From NCBI GenBank assembly GCA_023246535.1, contig JAHFIF010000046.1, positions 1 to 8,771 of the forward strand: a stretch of DNA of 8,771 nucleotides, in the 5' to 3' direction. Positions 1 through 5,578 of the stretch are shown piece by piece (the stretch's first letter is position 1; each line of letters opens with the position of its first letter). The position numbers were made by a program, and so were the translations under genes. Origin of the DNA: a bacterium. GTDB taxonomy: Bacteria > Patescibacteriota > Patescibacteriia > CAIQCM01. Under the pieces are notes generated by a model that saw only the letters and a list, made by a program, of their open reading frames with translations, was not told where the DNA came from and made no database searches.

Positions 1-66
1 TTCCTTGTCGCGCGCTATTCTCTAGCCGGATCGGATTGTTTCGCCACAACGAACCAGGGGTGAAAA

Positions 67-189
67 ATGCTCAGGATCGCCATTTGCATCATGCTTGGCC
101 TCGTCGCCGCTCATTTCTTCAAACTTCATTGGGTGACCGGCGTGCTTTTAGGCATTGCCGGCGCCGCGTTCACCGGCAAACGCGGATAG
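67..189 (+). CDS. Small hydrophobic peptide, 40 aa, unknown function
   Basis: A 40-residue open frame starts at ATG 67 and ends at TAG 187-189. A purine-rich AGGGG (56-60) lies 6 bases before the start, the same spacing as in the neighbouring genes. Almost the whole peptide is hydrophobic: residues 1-17 (MLRIAICIMLGLVAAHF) and 22-36 could form one membrane helix or a short hairpin, ending in a basic tail (GKRG). A strong terminator hairpin follows 18 bases after the stop, which supports a real transcription unit ending here. I recognise no family. The upstream promoter is not clear because only 66 bases precede the gene. It could be a small membrane protein or the last gene of an operon that begins outside the window. 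Confidence 0.5.
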   Translation: MLRIAICIMLGLVAAHFFKLHWVTGVLLGIAGAAFTGKRG

Positions 190-206
190 CTCGTCCGCCG
201 CCGCCT

Positions 207-233
207 GTCGTCCCGTCGCGGGGCGACTTTTTT
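207..233 (+). terminator. Rho-independent terminator after the 40-aa gene
   Basis: GTCGTCCCG (207-215) pairs with CGGGGCGAC (219-227), including one G-T wobble, around a 3-base loop. A run of six T follows (228-233). It lies just before the promoter of the next gene, so the two genes are separate units. Confidence 0.85.
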
Positions 234-236
234 ATT

Positions 237-264
237 TTGACATTGGGCGCGTTTGCGTTAAAGT
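237..264 (+). promoter_or_regulatory. Sigma-70-type promoter for the 242-aa membrane protein
   Basis: A perfect TTGACA -35 box (237-242) is followed after 16 bases by TAAAGT (259-264), a 4/6 match to TATAAT. The -35 box overlaps the tail of the preceding terminator. The expected transcript start near 271 leaves a leader of about 36 bases that carries the AAGGAG ribosome site at 295-300. Confidence 0.65.
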
Positions 265-306
265 GCCAACGGGAAAGTTCTTTTCAATTTCAACAAGGAG
301 TTCCGC

Positions 307-1035
307 ATGAGAACGCGCTTGCATCACAAGGTCAGCCGGGACTCGATCTATTACGACAAAGAGGCCGACGCCCCGTGGCCCGCCAAAGCGTATTTGCACC
401 GCCTCGGACTTTTTGCCGTCGAACTCATGGCGCTGGCTTCATGGTGCATGACCATTCCGCTCATTGAAGCCCGCTACGTGAGCGGCTGGGGGAGCTTGTG
501 GGCGAAAACGCAGCCGCTGCTCGCGATCATCGGTTTGGGTTTCGTCAGCGTCGCGCTCGTCCTGAGCATCAACCCGCTCGCCGTTCCGCTTTCGAGTTTT
601 AAAAAGCTGCTCGTTTGGACCTCGCCCCCGGGGCTGGTCTGGAAGCTGACGCGCGCGCTGCTGCGGCCGTTCAAGCCGACCGCGCCGCTTTTCTTCGACC
701 GCTTCTTGCTCCTGCTGGTGATCGGCGCTTCGGCGATCAGCTGGAATTTTGTCCTGTATCTCATCCGTCCATGGCTCGGGTTTCCGCGCGATTGGCTTGA
801 CCGCTTGGTGGTTTATGAAACGGTCGCGGCCGTTCCGCTGATCTATCTCGCCAATCGCTGCCTTGATCGGTGGAAACGAACCACGAAGAGTCCCTACGCC
901 GTGACGCAAGTTCTCCAAGCCGTTGTTTTCTACACCAGTCCGGCCGTGCTGTTCTACCAAATCGTTTTCCGGCGGATTGTCCTGTTGGTTTGCCGCATCG
1001 GCTATGGCCGCTTTTACGAACCGCGCTGGTTGTAA
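307..1035 (+). CDS. Multi-pass membrane protein, 242 aa, unknown function
   Basis: The start at ATG 307 is fixed by AAGGAG (295-300) 6 bases upstream. The N-terminal 30 residues are polar and probably cytosolic. About five hydrophobic segments follow, at roughly residues 33-52, 70-92, 131-153, 167-184 and 203-228, separated by basic loops (for example SSFKK 96-100 and RCLDRWKRTTK 184-194). The C-terminus is aromatic and basic (GRFYEPRWL). There are no catalytic motifs, no lipobox and no cleavable signal peptide, so it is expected to be an integral inner-membrane protein. It is a single-gene unit with its own promoter and terminator. I do not recognise the family. Hydrophobic segments are estimated by eye, so their number is approximate. 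Confidence 0.85.
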   Translation: MRTRLHHKVSRDSIYYDKEADAPWPAKAYLHRLGLFAVELMALASWCMTIPLIEARYVSGWGSLWAKTQPLLAIIGLGFVSVALVLSINPLAVPLSSFKKLLVWTSPPGLVWKLTRALLRPFKPTAPLFFDRFLLLLVIGASAISWNFVLYLIRPWLGFPRDWLDRLVVYETVAAVPLIYLANRCLDRWKRTTKSPYAVTQVLQAVVFYTSPAVLFYQIVFRRIVLLVCRIGYGRFYEPRWL

Positions 1036-1058
1036 CATTCGCTGTCTGTTCGTCGCTA

Positions 1059-1088
1059 ACGCCGCCCTATCGGGACGGCGTTTTTTTT
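1059..1088 (+). terminator. Rho-independent terminator after the 242-aa gene
   Basis: ACGCCG plus CCC pairs with GGG plus CGGCGT around TATC, with one bulged A on the 3' side, and is followed by about eight T. It faces a minus-strand terminator immediately to its right, as expected between convergent genes. Confidence 0.85.
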
Positions 1089-1122
1089 AATAAAAAAGCC
1101 CGCAGGCGGCGAGCCGGCGGGC
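1088..1122 (-). terminator. Rho-independent terminator of the metallophosphoesterase gene
   Basis: On the minus strand GCCCGCCGGC (1122-1113) pairs with GCCTGCGGGC (1107-1098) with one mismatch, a 5-base loop and a T-rich tail (TTTTTTATT). The stem begins at the base next to the stop codon of the gene it ends. Confidence 0.85.
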
Positions 1123-1848
1123 CTAAGAAGCGTGGCGGTATATTTCGATGTGTCCCAGGTCGTCGATGAGGATGTAGGAAATGAATTGATCGTCGTAGCC
1201 GACCCAGCAACCGGGGTTGCCGAATTTGATCTTGCCGACCGTGCGCAATTCGGGCAAGTGCGTGTGTCCGAAAAAGGCGGCGTCGGTTTCGATGAACGTG
1301 TCTTTGATGTAGGCGGCCATGCCATCGATCAAAGCGTCGTTCAAGTGAAAGATCCTTTCGACCAGCCGGCGCACGAAACGGCTAAAGCGATGCCGTCGGC
1401 CTTCGAGGCGCTGAATGAAATGATGCACGTTGTCCGGGATCTCCTGAAGGAACTCGCCGAGAAACCAGGCGTGGCGGTTGTGGCCGTTGAATTGGTGGCC
1501 GTGCTTGGCATAACAGCGCGTCGGTCCGCTCCGCCAGTGCCACTCGCCGCAGACGTGGACGCCGGGCAGCCGGGAAGCGATGAATTCCGCCGGTGGATCA
1601 TGGTTGCCGCAGACGAAGATAACTTCAATTCCCGAACGCGCGGCCTCAATGATCGCATCAAGCAAGATTTGCGTCACGCGATCGACGTGTCGTCTTTTTG
1701 GATGATGAAACGCGTCGCCCAAGATGATCAAACGGCGGCCGCGAAAACGGCGGATGAGCGCCGCGCAAGCCAGGGCGCGGGAAAATCGCCAGCCGGCGTG
1801 GATGTCGGAGACAATAAGCGTATCGGAATAGATCAGGTCAGCAACCAT
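1123..1848 (-). CDS. Calcineurin-like metallophosphoesterase, 241 aa
   Basis: The protein has the full set of metal-binding motifs of calcineurin-like phosphoesterases in order: SDIH (D15, H17), LGD (D45), GNHD (N82, H83), a histidine pair in KHGHQ (H116, H118) and GHTH (H195, H197). These residues bind two metal ions and hydrolyse phosphoester or pyrophosphate bonds. Length and layout (the long insert between KHGH and GHTH, residues 119-190) recall UDP-2,3-diacylglucosamine hydrolase (LpxH) and related cytosolic enzymes. The substrate cannot be read from sequence, and a lipid A role is doubtful in this kind of organism. There is no signal peptide. The start at 1848 is set by AAAGGAGG 5 bases upstream. 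It has its own promoter (1891-1919), is divergent from the 287-aa membrane protein gene, and has its own terminator. Confidence 0.93.
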   Translation of the reverse strand: MVADLIYSDTLIVSDIHAGWRFSRALACAALIRRFRGRRLIILGDAFHHPKRRHVDRVTQILLDAIIEAARSGIEVIFVCGNHDPPAEFIASRLPGVHVCGEWHWRSGPTRCYAKHGHQFNGHNRHAWFLGEFLQEIPDNVHHFIQRLEGRRHRFSRFVRRLVERIFHLNDALIDGMAAYIKDTFIETDAAFFGHTHLPELRTVGKIKFGNPGCWVGYDDQFISYILIDDLGHIEIYRHAS

Positions 1849-1890
1849 GCCGGCCTCCTTTGTATTTCTTCATTGAAAGAACGAAAGAGT

Positions 1891-1919
1891 ATCGTACGTG
1901 GCGATCGGCTCCCAGTCAA
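1891..1919 (-). promoter_or_regulatory. Promoter for the metallophosphoesterase gene
   Basis: On the minus strand TTGACT (1919-1914) is followed after exactly 17 bases by TACGAT (1896-1891). That is 5/6 and 4/6 matches to the sigma-70 boxes with ideal spacing. The expected transcript start near 1884 gives a leader of about 36 bases containing AAAGGAGG. Confidence 0.65.
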
Positions 1920-1943
1920 CTTCTCAAGGCAATATTTTATCGC

Positions 1944-1981
1944 CGCTACAAAAGTGATCCGATCGGATCACTTTTGAAGCG
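1944..1981. repeat. Long palindrome (28-bp perfect core) between divergent promoters
   Basis: The core at 1949-1976 is perfectly self-complementary. Its left half is CAAAAGTGATCCGA and the right half is its exact reverse complement. After one mismatched pair (1948/1977) four further base pairs extend it to 1944-1981. It lies 29 bases upstream of the minus-strand -35 box and about 15 bases upstream of the plus-strand -35 box. The outer bases read AAAA/TTTT, so it could also act as a weak bidirectional terminator, but its place between two divergent genes fits an operator or structural site better. It shares CAAAAGTG with the palindrome at 2975-3012. Confidence 0.9.
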
Positions 1982-1991
1982 CTGGTCCTTC

Positions 1992-2020
1992 TTGACGCGC
2001 GACGCAATTTTTGCTAGTTT
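1992..2020 (+). promoter_or_regulatory. Candidate promoter for the 287-aa membrane protein
   Basis: TTGACG (1992-1997), 17 bases, then TAGTTT (2015-2020), preceded by TGC that makes an extended -10. The -35 match is 5/6; the -10 match is only 3/6. A perfect TATAAT also occurs at 2059-2064, but its best -35 (CTGACA, 2034-2039) is 19 bases away and it would place the transcript start within the last bases before the gene, removing the ribosome site. I prefer the upstream one, with modest certainty. Confidence 0.45.
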
Positions 2021-2078
2021 GGGCAATCGGCCTCTGACAATTTTTGTTGAACGTTACGTATAATGAAAGGGAAGAAAC

Positions 2079-2942
2079 ATGAATCGTGACGCCTTGAAGA
2101 TCTTCATTGCTTGCGCCATTGGCGCGGCCGTCGGAACCATCGTCGCCTTGGACATGAACAAGTATTTTTGGTGGCTCGGCCTTTTAGCCGGCGGCGCGAC
2201 CGGCTACCTCTCCTACGAATGGCGGACTGTCATGCACGCCTTCCCCGCCGCCTACCGCGCGGCCGGTAAGCTTGGTCTTCCGCGCTGGGGTTTTATAAGG
2301 AGTGTGGTCAGGATTCTATCCTGGGGAATCGTGACTACCGCCTCATCGTTCGTATGGATGATTATAGCCGCGAAGCTGGCGACCAAATTAATCGTCGGAA
2401 ATCCAGGTGCGATTCTTATCACCAATAAAGCCGGCGTTCTCGTCGGTCTTTGTGTGATATTGATGATTGTGAGTTTGGGAGTCACTCTTATATCCGCGCT
2501 AGCCGTGGCGCTCTTCCTGTTTGCTGAAGGAGATAACAAGCGGAATAGCTCTGCAGACGAGTTTCGTGGATTTGCCTTTATCGTTTCTCCGCCAACTGTT
2601 GTCTTCTGGCATCTGCCACGCGGCGTGTGCTTTGTTGCAATGAATACCCCGAATGCAATTGCCATCGCGGCTCGCTTCGTATGGTCGGTTGCCATCCGTA
2701 TACCGCGCGGCTTAGTAGCAACGATGGGTTTCGGCAGGCGCTTCGGTTGGCAGCTATTCGTCCGCATCCACTCGGAGCGACGGCTCATCTGCGGCGTTGA
2801 TGCGCTGCTCGGTTCGATGATCGGTTACTTCGCCGGTTCGGCAATTATCGGCGCTCTGGCCGGCGGCGTACTCGGCGTCATCAATTACAACGTTGTCACC
2901 GAACGCTGGCTTCGTCCGCGCGGCTACATCCGCGCGAGATGA
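2079..2942 (+). CDS. Glycine-rich multi-pass membrane protein, 287 aa, unknown function
   Basis: The start at ATG 2079 is supported by AAAGGGA (2066-2072) 6 bases upstream. Hydrophobic segments lie at about residues 7-24, 29-46, 77-103, 118-148 and 240-271. Both ends contain small-residue helix-pair sequences: IGAAVGTIVAL and LAGGATGYLSYEW at the N-terminus, IGYFAGSAIIGAL and AGGVLGVINYN at the C-terminus. These look like two copies of one glycine-zipper-type module around a central region with a basic, amphipathic stretch (residues 151-239). There are no enzymatic motifs and no cleavable signal. I do not recognise the family. It lies between two long palindromes and upstream of two small genes that it may be transcribed with. 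Segment limits are by eye. Confidence 0.85.
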   Translation: MNRDALKIFIACAIGAAVGTIVALDMNKYFWWLGLLAGGATGYLSYEWRTVMHAFPAAYRAAGKLGLPRWGFIRSVVRILSWGIVTTASSFVWMIIAAKLATKLIVGNPGAILITNKAGVLVGLCVILMIVSLGVTLISALAVALFLFAEGDNKRNSSADEFRGFAFIVSPPTVVFWHLPRGVCFVAMNTPNAIAIAARFVWSVAIRIPRGLVATMGFGRRFGWQLFVRIHSERRLICGVDALLGSMIGYFAGSAIIGALAGGVLGVINYNVVTERWLRPRGYIRAR

Positions 2943-2974
2943 ACCGCATGCCAACCACGTGATCAATCAATCGT

Positions 2975-3012
2975 CTGGTACACTTTTGCTCGGCCGAGCA
3001 AAAGTGTACCAG
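2975..3012. repeat. Perfect 38-bp palindrome after the 287-aa gene
   Basis: All 38 bases are self-complementary. The left half is CTGGTACACTTTTGCTCGG and the right half is its exact reverse complement, with CGGCCG at the centre. No T-run follows, so it is not a typical terminator. It contains the word CAAAAGTG also present in the palindrome at 1949-1976, here pointing outwards rather than inwards. It lies 33 bases after one stop codon and 47 bases before the next start. Confidence 0.95.
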
Positions 3013-3059
3013 CATTCACAAGAGCTTGATCGAATGTTAGGTCGGGAAAGGAGCGAATC

Positions 3060-3434
3060 ATGCGCTGGGTCAGATATTCGAAACCTGTGCAGGGAAAAGA
3101 AGTCGACGACGGCGATGCAAAATTGCAGCCGTCATTCGGACACGCCACGCGGTTCATCGCCGGCGTCCTGAGACACTTCTGGTGGCAGGACGTGGCAACG
3201 CTCGATTTTAAGGAGGAGGCGGCCAAGGCGGGTTTTCGCGTCGGCTATGTCGTCGGCGGACAAACCTTTGTCACGGCCGACGTCTTGCAGGCGGCCAAGA
3301 TCGGTTTGACGATCGGCCCGCAGAAATACCGGGTCTTCGCCATCGACCGCGACGGCCGCGAGATCGACTTTGTTCTGGGCAGCGGCCGCATGCACGCGAT
3401 GAACGTCTGGTTGAACGATTACTACGTCATCTGA
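3060..3434 (+). CDS. Soluble protein, 124 aa, unknown function
   Basis: ATG 3060 follows AAAGGAG (3047-3053) by 6 bases, which fixes the start; it ends in TGA at 3432-3434. The protein has no membrane segment or signal peptide. The first 20 residues are basic and polar. Residues 44-120 alternate hydrophobic and charged residues (FRVGYVVGGQTFVTADVL, KYRVFAIDRDGREIDFVLG), which suggests a small beta-rich fold. I find no catalytic motif and recognise no family. No clear promoter is visible in the 47 bases after the palindrome, so it may be transcribed from upstream and continue into the 80-aa gene 28 bases downstream. Confidence 0.75.
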   Translation: MRWVRYSKPVQGKEVDDGDAKLQPSFGHATRFIAGVLRHFWWQDVATLDFKEEAAKAGFRVGYVVGGQTFVTADVLQAAKIGLTIGPQKYRVFAIDRDGREIDFVLGSGRMHAMNVWLNDYYVI

Positions 3435-3445
3435 TCGTCGGATCA
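3432..3445. promoter_or_regulatory. Short dyad TGATC-N4-GATCA overlapping a stop codon
   Basis: TGATC (3432-3436) and GATCA (3441-3445) form a short inverted repeat in the gap between the 124-aa and 80-aa genes. It resembles the centre of the palindrome at 1949-1976 (TGATCCGATCGGATCA), shortened by two bases. It could be a related weak site or chance. Confidence 0.25.
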
Positions 3446-3462
3446 AAACAAGGAGGCTCTTT

Positions 3463-3705
3463 ATGGGTATGCATCTGAAATTCATCCTTGGGGCGATCGT
3501 CGCCCTCATCCTCATGCTGGCGGGCGTCGCCTTGTGCGTTTTCTATAACGCGCCGGCTTCGTACCTGCAACGGATCCTATCGGTGATCCTTTTGGGCTTC
3601 GCCGCCTTCGTCGGTTTTCTGCTCGGCCGCGAAAGCGCGAAGCAGGGGATGTGGCCGCCGCGCGACAAAACCGCCGCCGGCGCCGATCTCGACATCGGTT
3701 CCTAA
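3463..3705 (+). CDS. Small two-helix membrane protein, 80 aa, unknown function
   Basis: ATG 3463 lies 6 bases after AAGGAGG (3450-3456). A second ATG at codon 3 is less well spaced. Two hydrophobic segments are clear: residues 7-27 (ILGAIVALILMLAGVALCVF region) and 36-55 (LQRILSVILLGFAAFVGFLL region). A polar C-terminal tail with Lys, Arg and Asp follows. This is probably a hairpin in the membrane with a soluble tail. I recognise no family. It is the last gene of the putative 2079-3705 unit, closed by the terminator at 3731. Confidence 0.75.
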   Translation: MGMHLKFILGAIVALILMLAGVALCVFYNAPASYLQRILSVILLGFAAFVGFLLGRESAKQGMWPPRDKTAAGADLDIGS

Positions 3706-3730
3706 AGAACCAAATCGAACGTTCGAATAC

Positions 3731-3770
3731 AAAACCGCCCGTCTGGTGCTCCAGCGAGCGGTTTTTCTTT
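3731..3770 (+). terminator. Terminator between convergent genes, usable from both sides
   Basis: AAAACCGC (3731-3738) pairs with GCGGTTTT (3758-3765), with an inner CTGG/CCAG stem around TGCT, followed by TTTTTCTTTT. On the minus strand the same stem is followed by TTTTG, so it could also stop transcripts of the methyltransferase gene. Confidence 0.75.
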
Positions 3771-3776
3771 TCGCAG

Positions 3777-3810
3777 TTTTCATAAAAGTCCGGTCGAACC
3801 TTTATGAAAA
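3777..3810. repeat. AT-rich inverted repeat near the methyltransferase stop codon
   Basis: TTTTCATAAAAG (3777-3788) pairs with CTTTATGAAAA (3800-3810) with one bulged A and an 11-base loop. It begins 10 bases downstream of the minus-strand stop codon at 3820-3822. It lacks a GC stem with a T-run, so it is not a textbook terminator; it may be an mRNA 3'-end structure. Confidence 0.6.
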
Positions 3811-3819
3811 AGTTTTTAA

Positions 3820-5016
3820 TCAGACTTTTTTGAGCAAAACGATCTCGCGGGCGACGAATTGTTCGGGGCGCTCGTATAACGCGCCGCCGGACGAGGTGCC
3901 GGGAAGGCCGAAGTCTTGGTATTCGCTGGGCACGAGCGGCGCGGGGGTGAGCGCGTTCATCACTTGGGTGACCGGCGTAAAGATCGGGCCTTTGTTGCGG
4001 TTAAAAACCGGAAAAGAGAAGACGGCCGAACCGCGCGGGACCAATAATTTTGATAAGGCCGCGATTGCGTCGCGATAAAGCGGGACCAGTTCGTCATTCA
4101 TTATTTTTTTGAGCTGCTCCGGCGTTTCGCGGCCGTTTTGCGGCGGGCCGAGGAACGGTTCGGCGACGATCGCGCCGACGCTTTCGGGCGGCAGCAGTTT
4201 GTCGATCATCCGCGCGTCGCTCTGCATCACCCGCCAGCGGCCTTTGTATTCCGGATGCGCTTTTTCGATCCATTCCAAATAGGCTTTGGTGTCGGCAACG
4301 GCTTCGGGGGAGAGATCGGCGCCAACAACGTCCGTATAACCCATTAAGAGCGCCTCGCCCAACACCGTGCCCGAGCCGCAGAACGGATCAAGCAGCGTTT
4401 TGTTTTTGTCGCCGGCGGCAATGTTCACCATGATTTGCGCGAGTTTCGGCGGGAGCATGCCGCGGCGCGCCGAACGGCCCGGGCGGTCGAAGTCGCGTTC
4501 GCCGTAAGCTTCAAATTCTTGGATCGCGACGGTATGGCCGACCAGCACCCGGCCCTTTTCTTTGATGATAACGAACTCCGCACCCTCTTCGATCAGTTTG
4601 TTTTTGGCGATCACCACCGAGGAGAGCTGCGTGTCTTGCGAGACCACGTAGCGCGCGCGGCGCCCTTCGGCCTTGATCGCTTTCTTCAACTCCAAGCCTT
4701 CAATATATATGCGGCGGCGTTCCGCACCCGGGACTTGTCCGTAAACGGAAATGCCGAAAATAAAACGGCCTTCGCGCGCGGGGCTGATGCGGCGCAAAAA
4801 ATCCGCGCTTATCTCGCCGAGCGATTCAATCTCTTTGTCGATCGCGATCACTTTGATCGTGCCGCCGAGTTTGTTCAAAAAATCCGGCGCCAGTTCGGAA
4901 CAGCTGCCGACGCAGATCCCGTTCTCGGCCGATTCCAGCGTAATTCCGGGGATGGCACGGGTCAATTCGGCCACTGACAGGGCCGGGTGTCTTCCAAGCG
5001 CAAAAGCGTATTTCAT
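3820..5016 (-). CDS. THUMP/Trm11-type tRNA guanine-N2 methyltransferase, 398 aa
   Basis: The architecture is that of the Trm11/TrmG10 family, which methylates G10 of tRNA using S-adenosylmethionine. An N-terminal ferredoxin-like and THUMP-like region covers about residues 1-165, followed by a Rossmann methyltransferase domain. The linker carries RDFDRPGRSARRGMLPPKLA (174-193). Motif I is DPFCGSGTVLGE (210-221), and an acidic residue for SAM ribose binding is in GADLSP (D234). The catalytic motif IV, normally D/N-P-P-Y/F, reads AEPFLG here (285-290), which is non-canonical. I am confident of the family and less so of the exact target base. It is cytosolic. The gene is divergent from rpsF with 71 bases between starts. 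Only a weak AAGG precedes the start, and the predicted promoter leaves a leader of a few bases. Confidence 0.88.
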   Translation of the reverse strand: MKYAFALGRHPALSVAELTRAIPGITLESAENGICVGSCSELAPDFLNKLGGTIKVIAIDKEIESLGEISADFLRRISPAREGRFIFGISVYGQVPGAERRRIYIEGLELKKAIKAEGRRARYVVSQDTQLSSVVIAKNKLIEEGAEFVIIKEKGRVLVGHTVAIQEFEAYGERDFDRPGRSARRGMLPPKLAQIMVNIAAGDKNKTLLDPFCGSGTVLGEALLMGYTDVVGADLSPEAVADTKAYLEWIEKAHPEYKGRWRVMQSDARMIDKLLPPESVGAIVAEPFLGPPQNGRETPEQLKKIMNDELVPLYRDAIAALSKLLVPRGSAVFSFPVFNRNKGPIFTPVTQVMNALTPAPLVPSEYQDFGLPGTSSGGALYERPEQFVAREIVLLKKV

Positions 5017-5025
5017 ATAGCCTTA

Positions 5026-5054
5026 ATCCTACAGGCCTTCGCCCCTCTTGCCAA
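5026..5054 (-). promoter_or_regulatory. Promoter for the methyltransferase gene
   Basis: On the minus strand TTGGCA (5054-5049), 17 bases, TAGGAT (5031-5026): 5/6 and 4/6 matches with ideal spacing. The expected transcript start, near 5019, is only a few bases before ATG 5016. Its -35 box overlaps that of the rpsF promoter on the other strand within the palindrome CTTGCCAAG (5047-5055). Confidence 0.55.
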
Positions 5055-5074
5055 GAAAAATGACCTGTGATAAT
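5048..5074 (+). promoter_or_regulatory. Promoter for rpsF-ssb-rpsR, extended -10
   Basis: An extended -10, TGTGATAAT (5066-5074), is 5/6 in the hexamer. A possible -35, TTGCCA (5048-5053), lies 15 bases upstream, short but acceptable with an extended -10. The expected start near 5081 is about 7 bases before ATG 5088, so the mRNA would be almost leaderless. Confidence 0.55.
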
Positions 5075-5087
5075 CTGGGCGCACAAT

Positions 5088-5555
5088 ATGGCCAACAAAT
5101 ACGAATTACTTTATACATTAGCGGCAAAATACACCGAAGACGAGCTTGCCGCCGTCAAAGGAACCATCACTTCCGAGCTTAATAAGCTCGGCCTTTCGAT
5201 TTCTCGCAATGAAGAGATCGGCAAGATCAAGCTTGGTTATCCGATGAAGCACGTTCGCCACGGGCACTATGTGCTGGTGGTTTTCGACGCGGCGCCGGCT
5301 GCCCTCACCAAGGTCACGGAATATTTGCGTTTGCATAACGAAATTCTGCGCCACCAGATCACGCATTTTGACCCGGCGGTTAAGCCGATCGGTCAGCTGG
5401 CCGATCCGGAAGTGCGCATCGATTACCGCGCGACCGAAACAACGACCGCTCCGGTCATCGGCACGGCCCCGGCCCCGGTCGGACCGGCCATGACGCCGGA
5501 AGAACTGGATAAGCGCCTCGAAGCTTTGGAAGAAGACATCACCAAAGCGCTGTAA
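5088..5555 (+). CDS. rpsF: Small ribosomal subunit protein S6
   Basis: S6 binds 16S rRNA in the platform of the 30S subunit as a partner of S18. Residues 1-95 follow the S6 fold: NKYELLYTLAAKYTEDEL (first strand and helix), EEIGKIKLGYPMKHVRHGHYVLVVF (central strands), YLRLHNEILRHQITHF (last helix and strand). After it comes a tail of about 55 residues, Thr/Ala/Pro-rich (112-135), then a charged helix (MTPEELDKRLEALEEDI), longer than in many bacteria. I chose ATG 5088 because MANKYELL matches the usual N-terminus; an in-frame GTG at 5067 would add seven unrelated residues and lies inside the -10 region. No Shine-Dalgarno sequence is seen. It is first in the operon with ssb and rpsR. Confidence 0.95.
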   Translation: MANKYELLYTLAAKYTEDELAAVKGTITSELNKLGLSISRNEEIGKIKLGYPMKHVRHGHYVLVVFDAAPAALTKVTEYLRLHNEILRHQITHFDPAVKPIGQLADPEVRIDYRATETTTAPVIGTAPAPVGPAMTPEELDKRLEALEEDITKAL

Positions 5556-5576
5556 CCTGTCACCTGTAACCTAATC
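5549..5576 (+). repeat. Four 7-base repeats spanning the rpsF stop and the ssb leader
   Basis: The stretch reads as consecutive heptads GCTGTAA, CCTGTCA, CCTGTAA, CCTAATC, directly followed by ATATG, where the ssb start lies. The first heptad contains the rpsF stop codon. The same CCTGTAA/GCTGTAA units occur before efp (7543-7563). No ribosome binding site is present. Confidence 0.75.
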
Positions 5577-5578
5577 AT

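Noticed and set aside
36..467. A 143-codon open frame on the plus strand
   Set aside because: It runs through a strong terminator, a promoter and the start of the 242-aa gene. Its protein is Arg/Pro/His-rich, as expected for an out-of-frame reading of GC-rich DNA.
1949..1976. Ordinary bidirectional terminator
   Set aside because: It has only four T at each edge and lies between divergent genes, where no transcript needs to end. Not excluded, but less likely than a regulatory site.
1132..1977. A 281-codon open frame antisense to the metallophosphoesterase
   Set aside because: The minus-strand frame has all the metallophosphoesterase motifs, a promoter, a ribosome site and a terminator. The plus-strand frame has no recognisable motif and ends inside the palindrome.
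2034..2064. CTGACA and perfect TATAAT as the main promoter of the 287-aa gene
   Set aside because: Spacing is 19 bases and the transcript would start about 8 bases before ATG, losing the ribosome site. Kept only as an alternative.
3715..3726. TCGAACGTTCGA palindrome as a LexA or similar operator
   Set aside because: It lacks the GAAC-N4-GTTC spacing of known boxes, lies after a stop codon just before a terminator, and is short enough to be chance.
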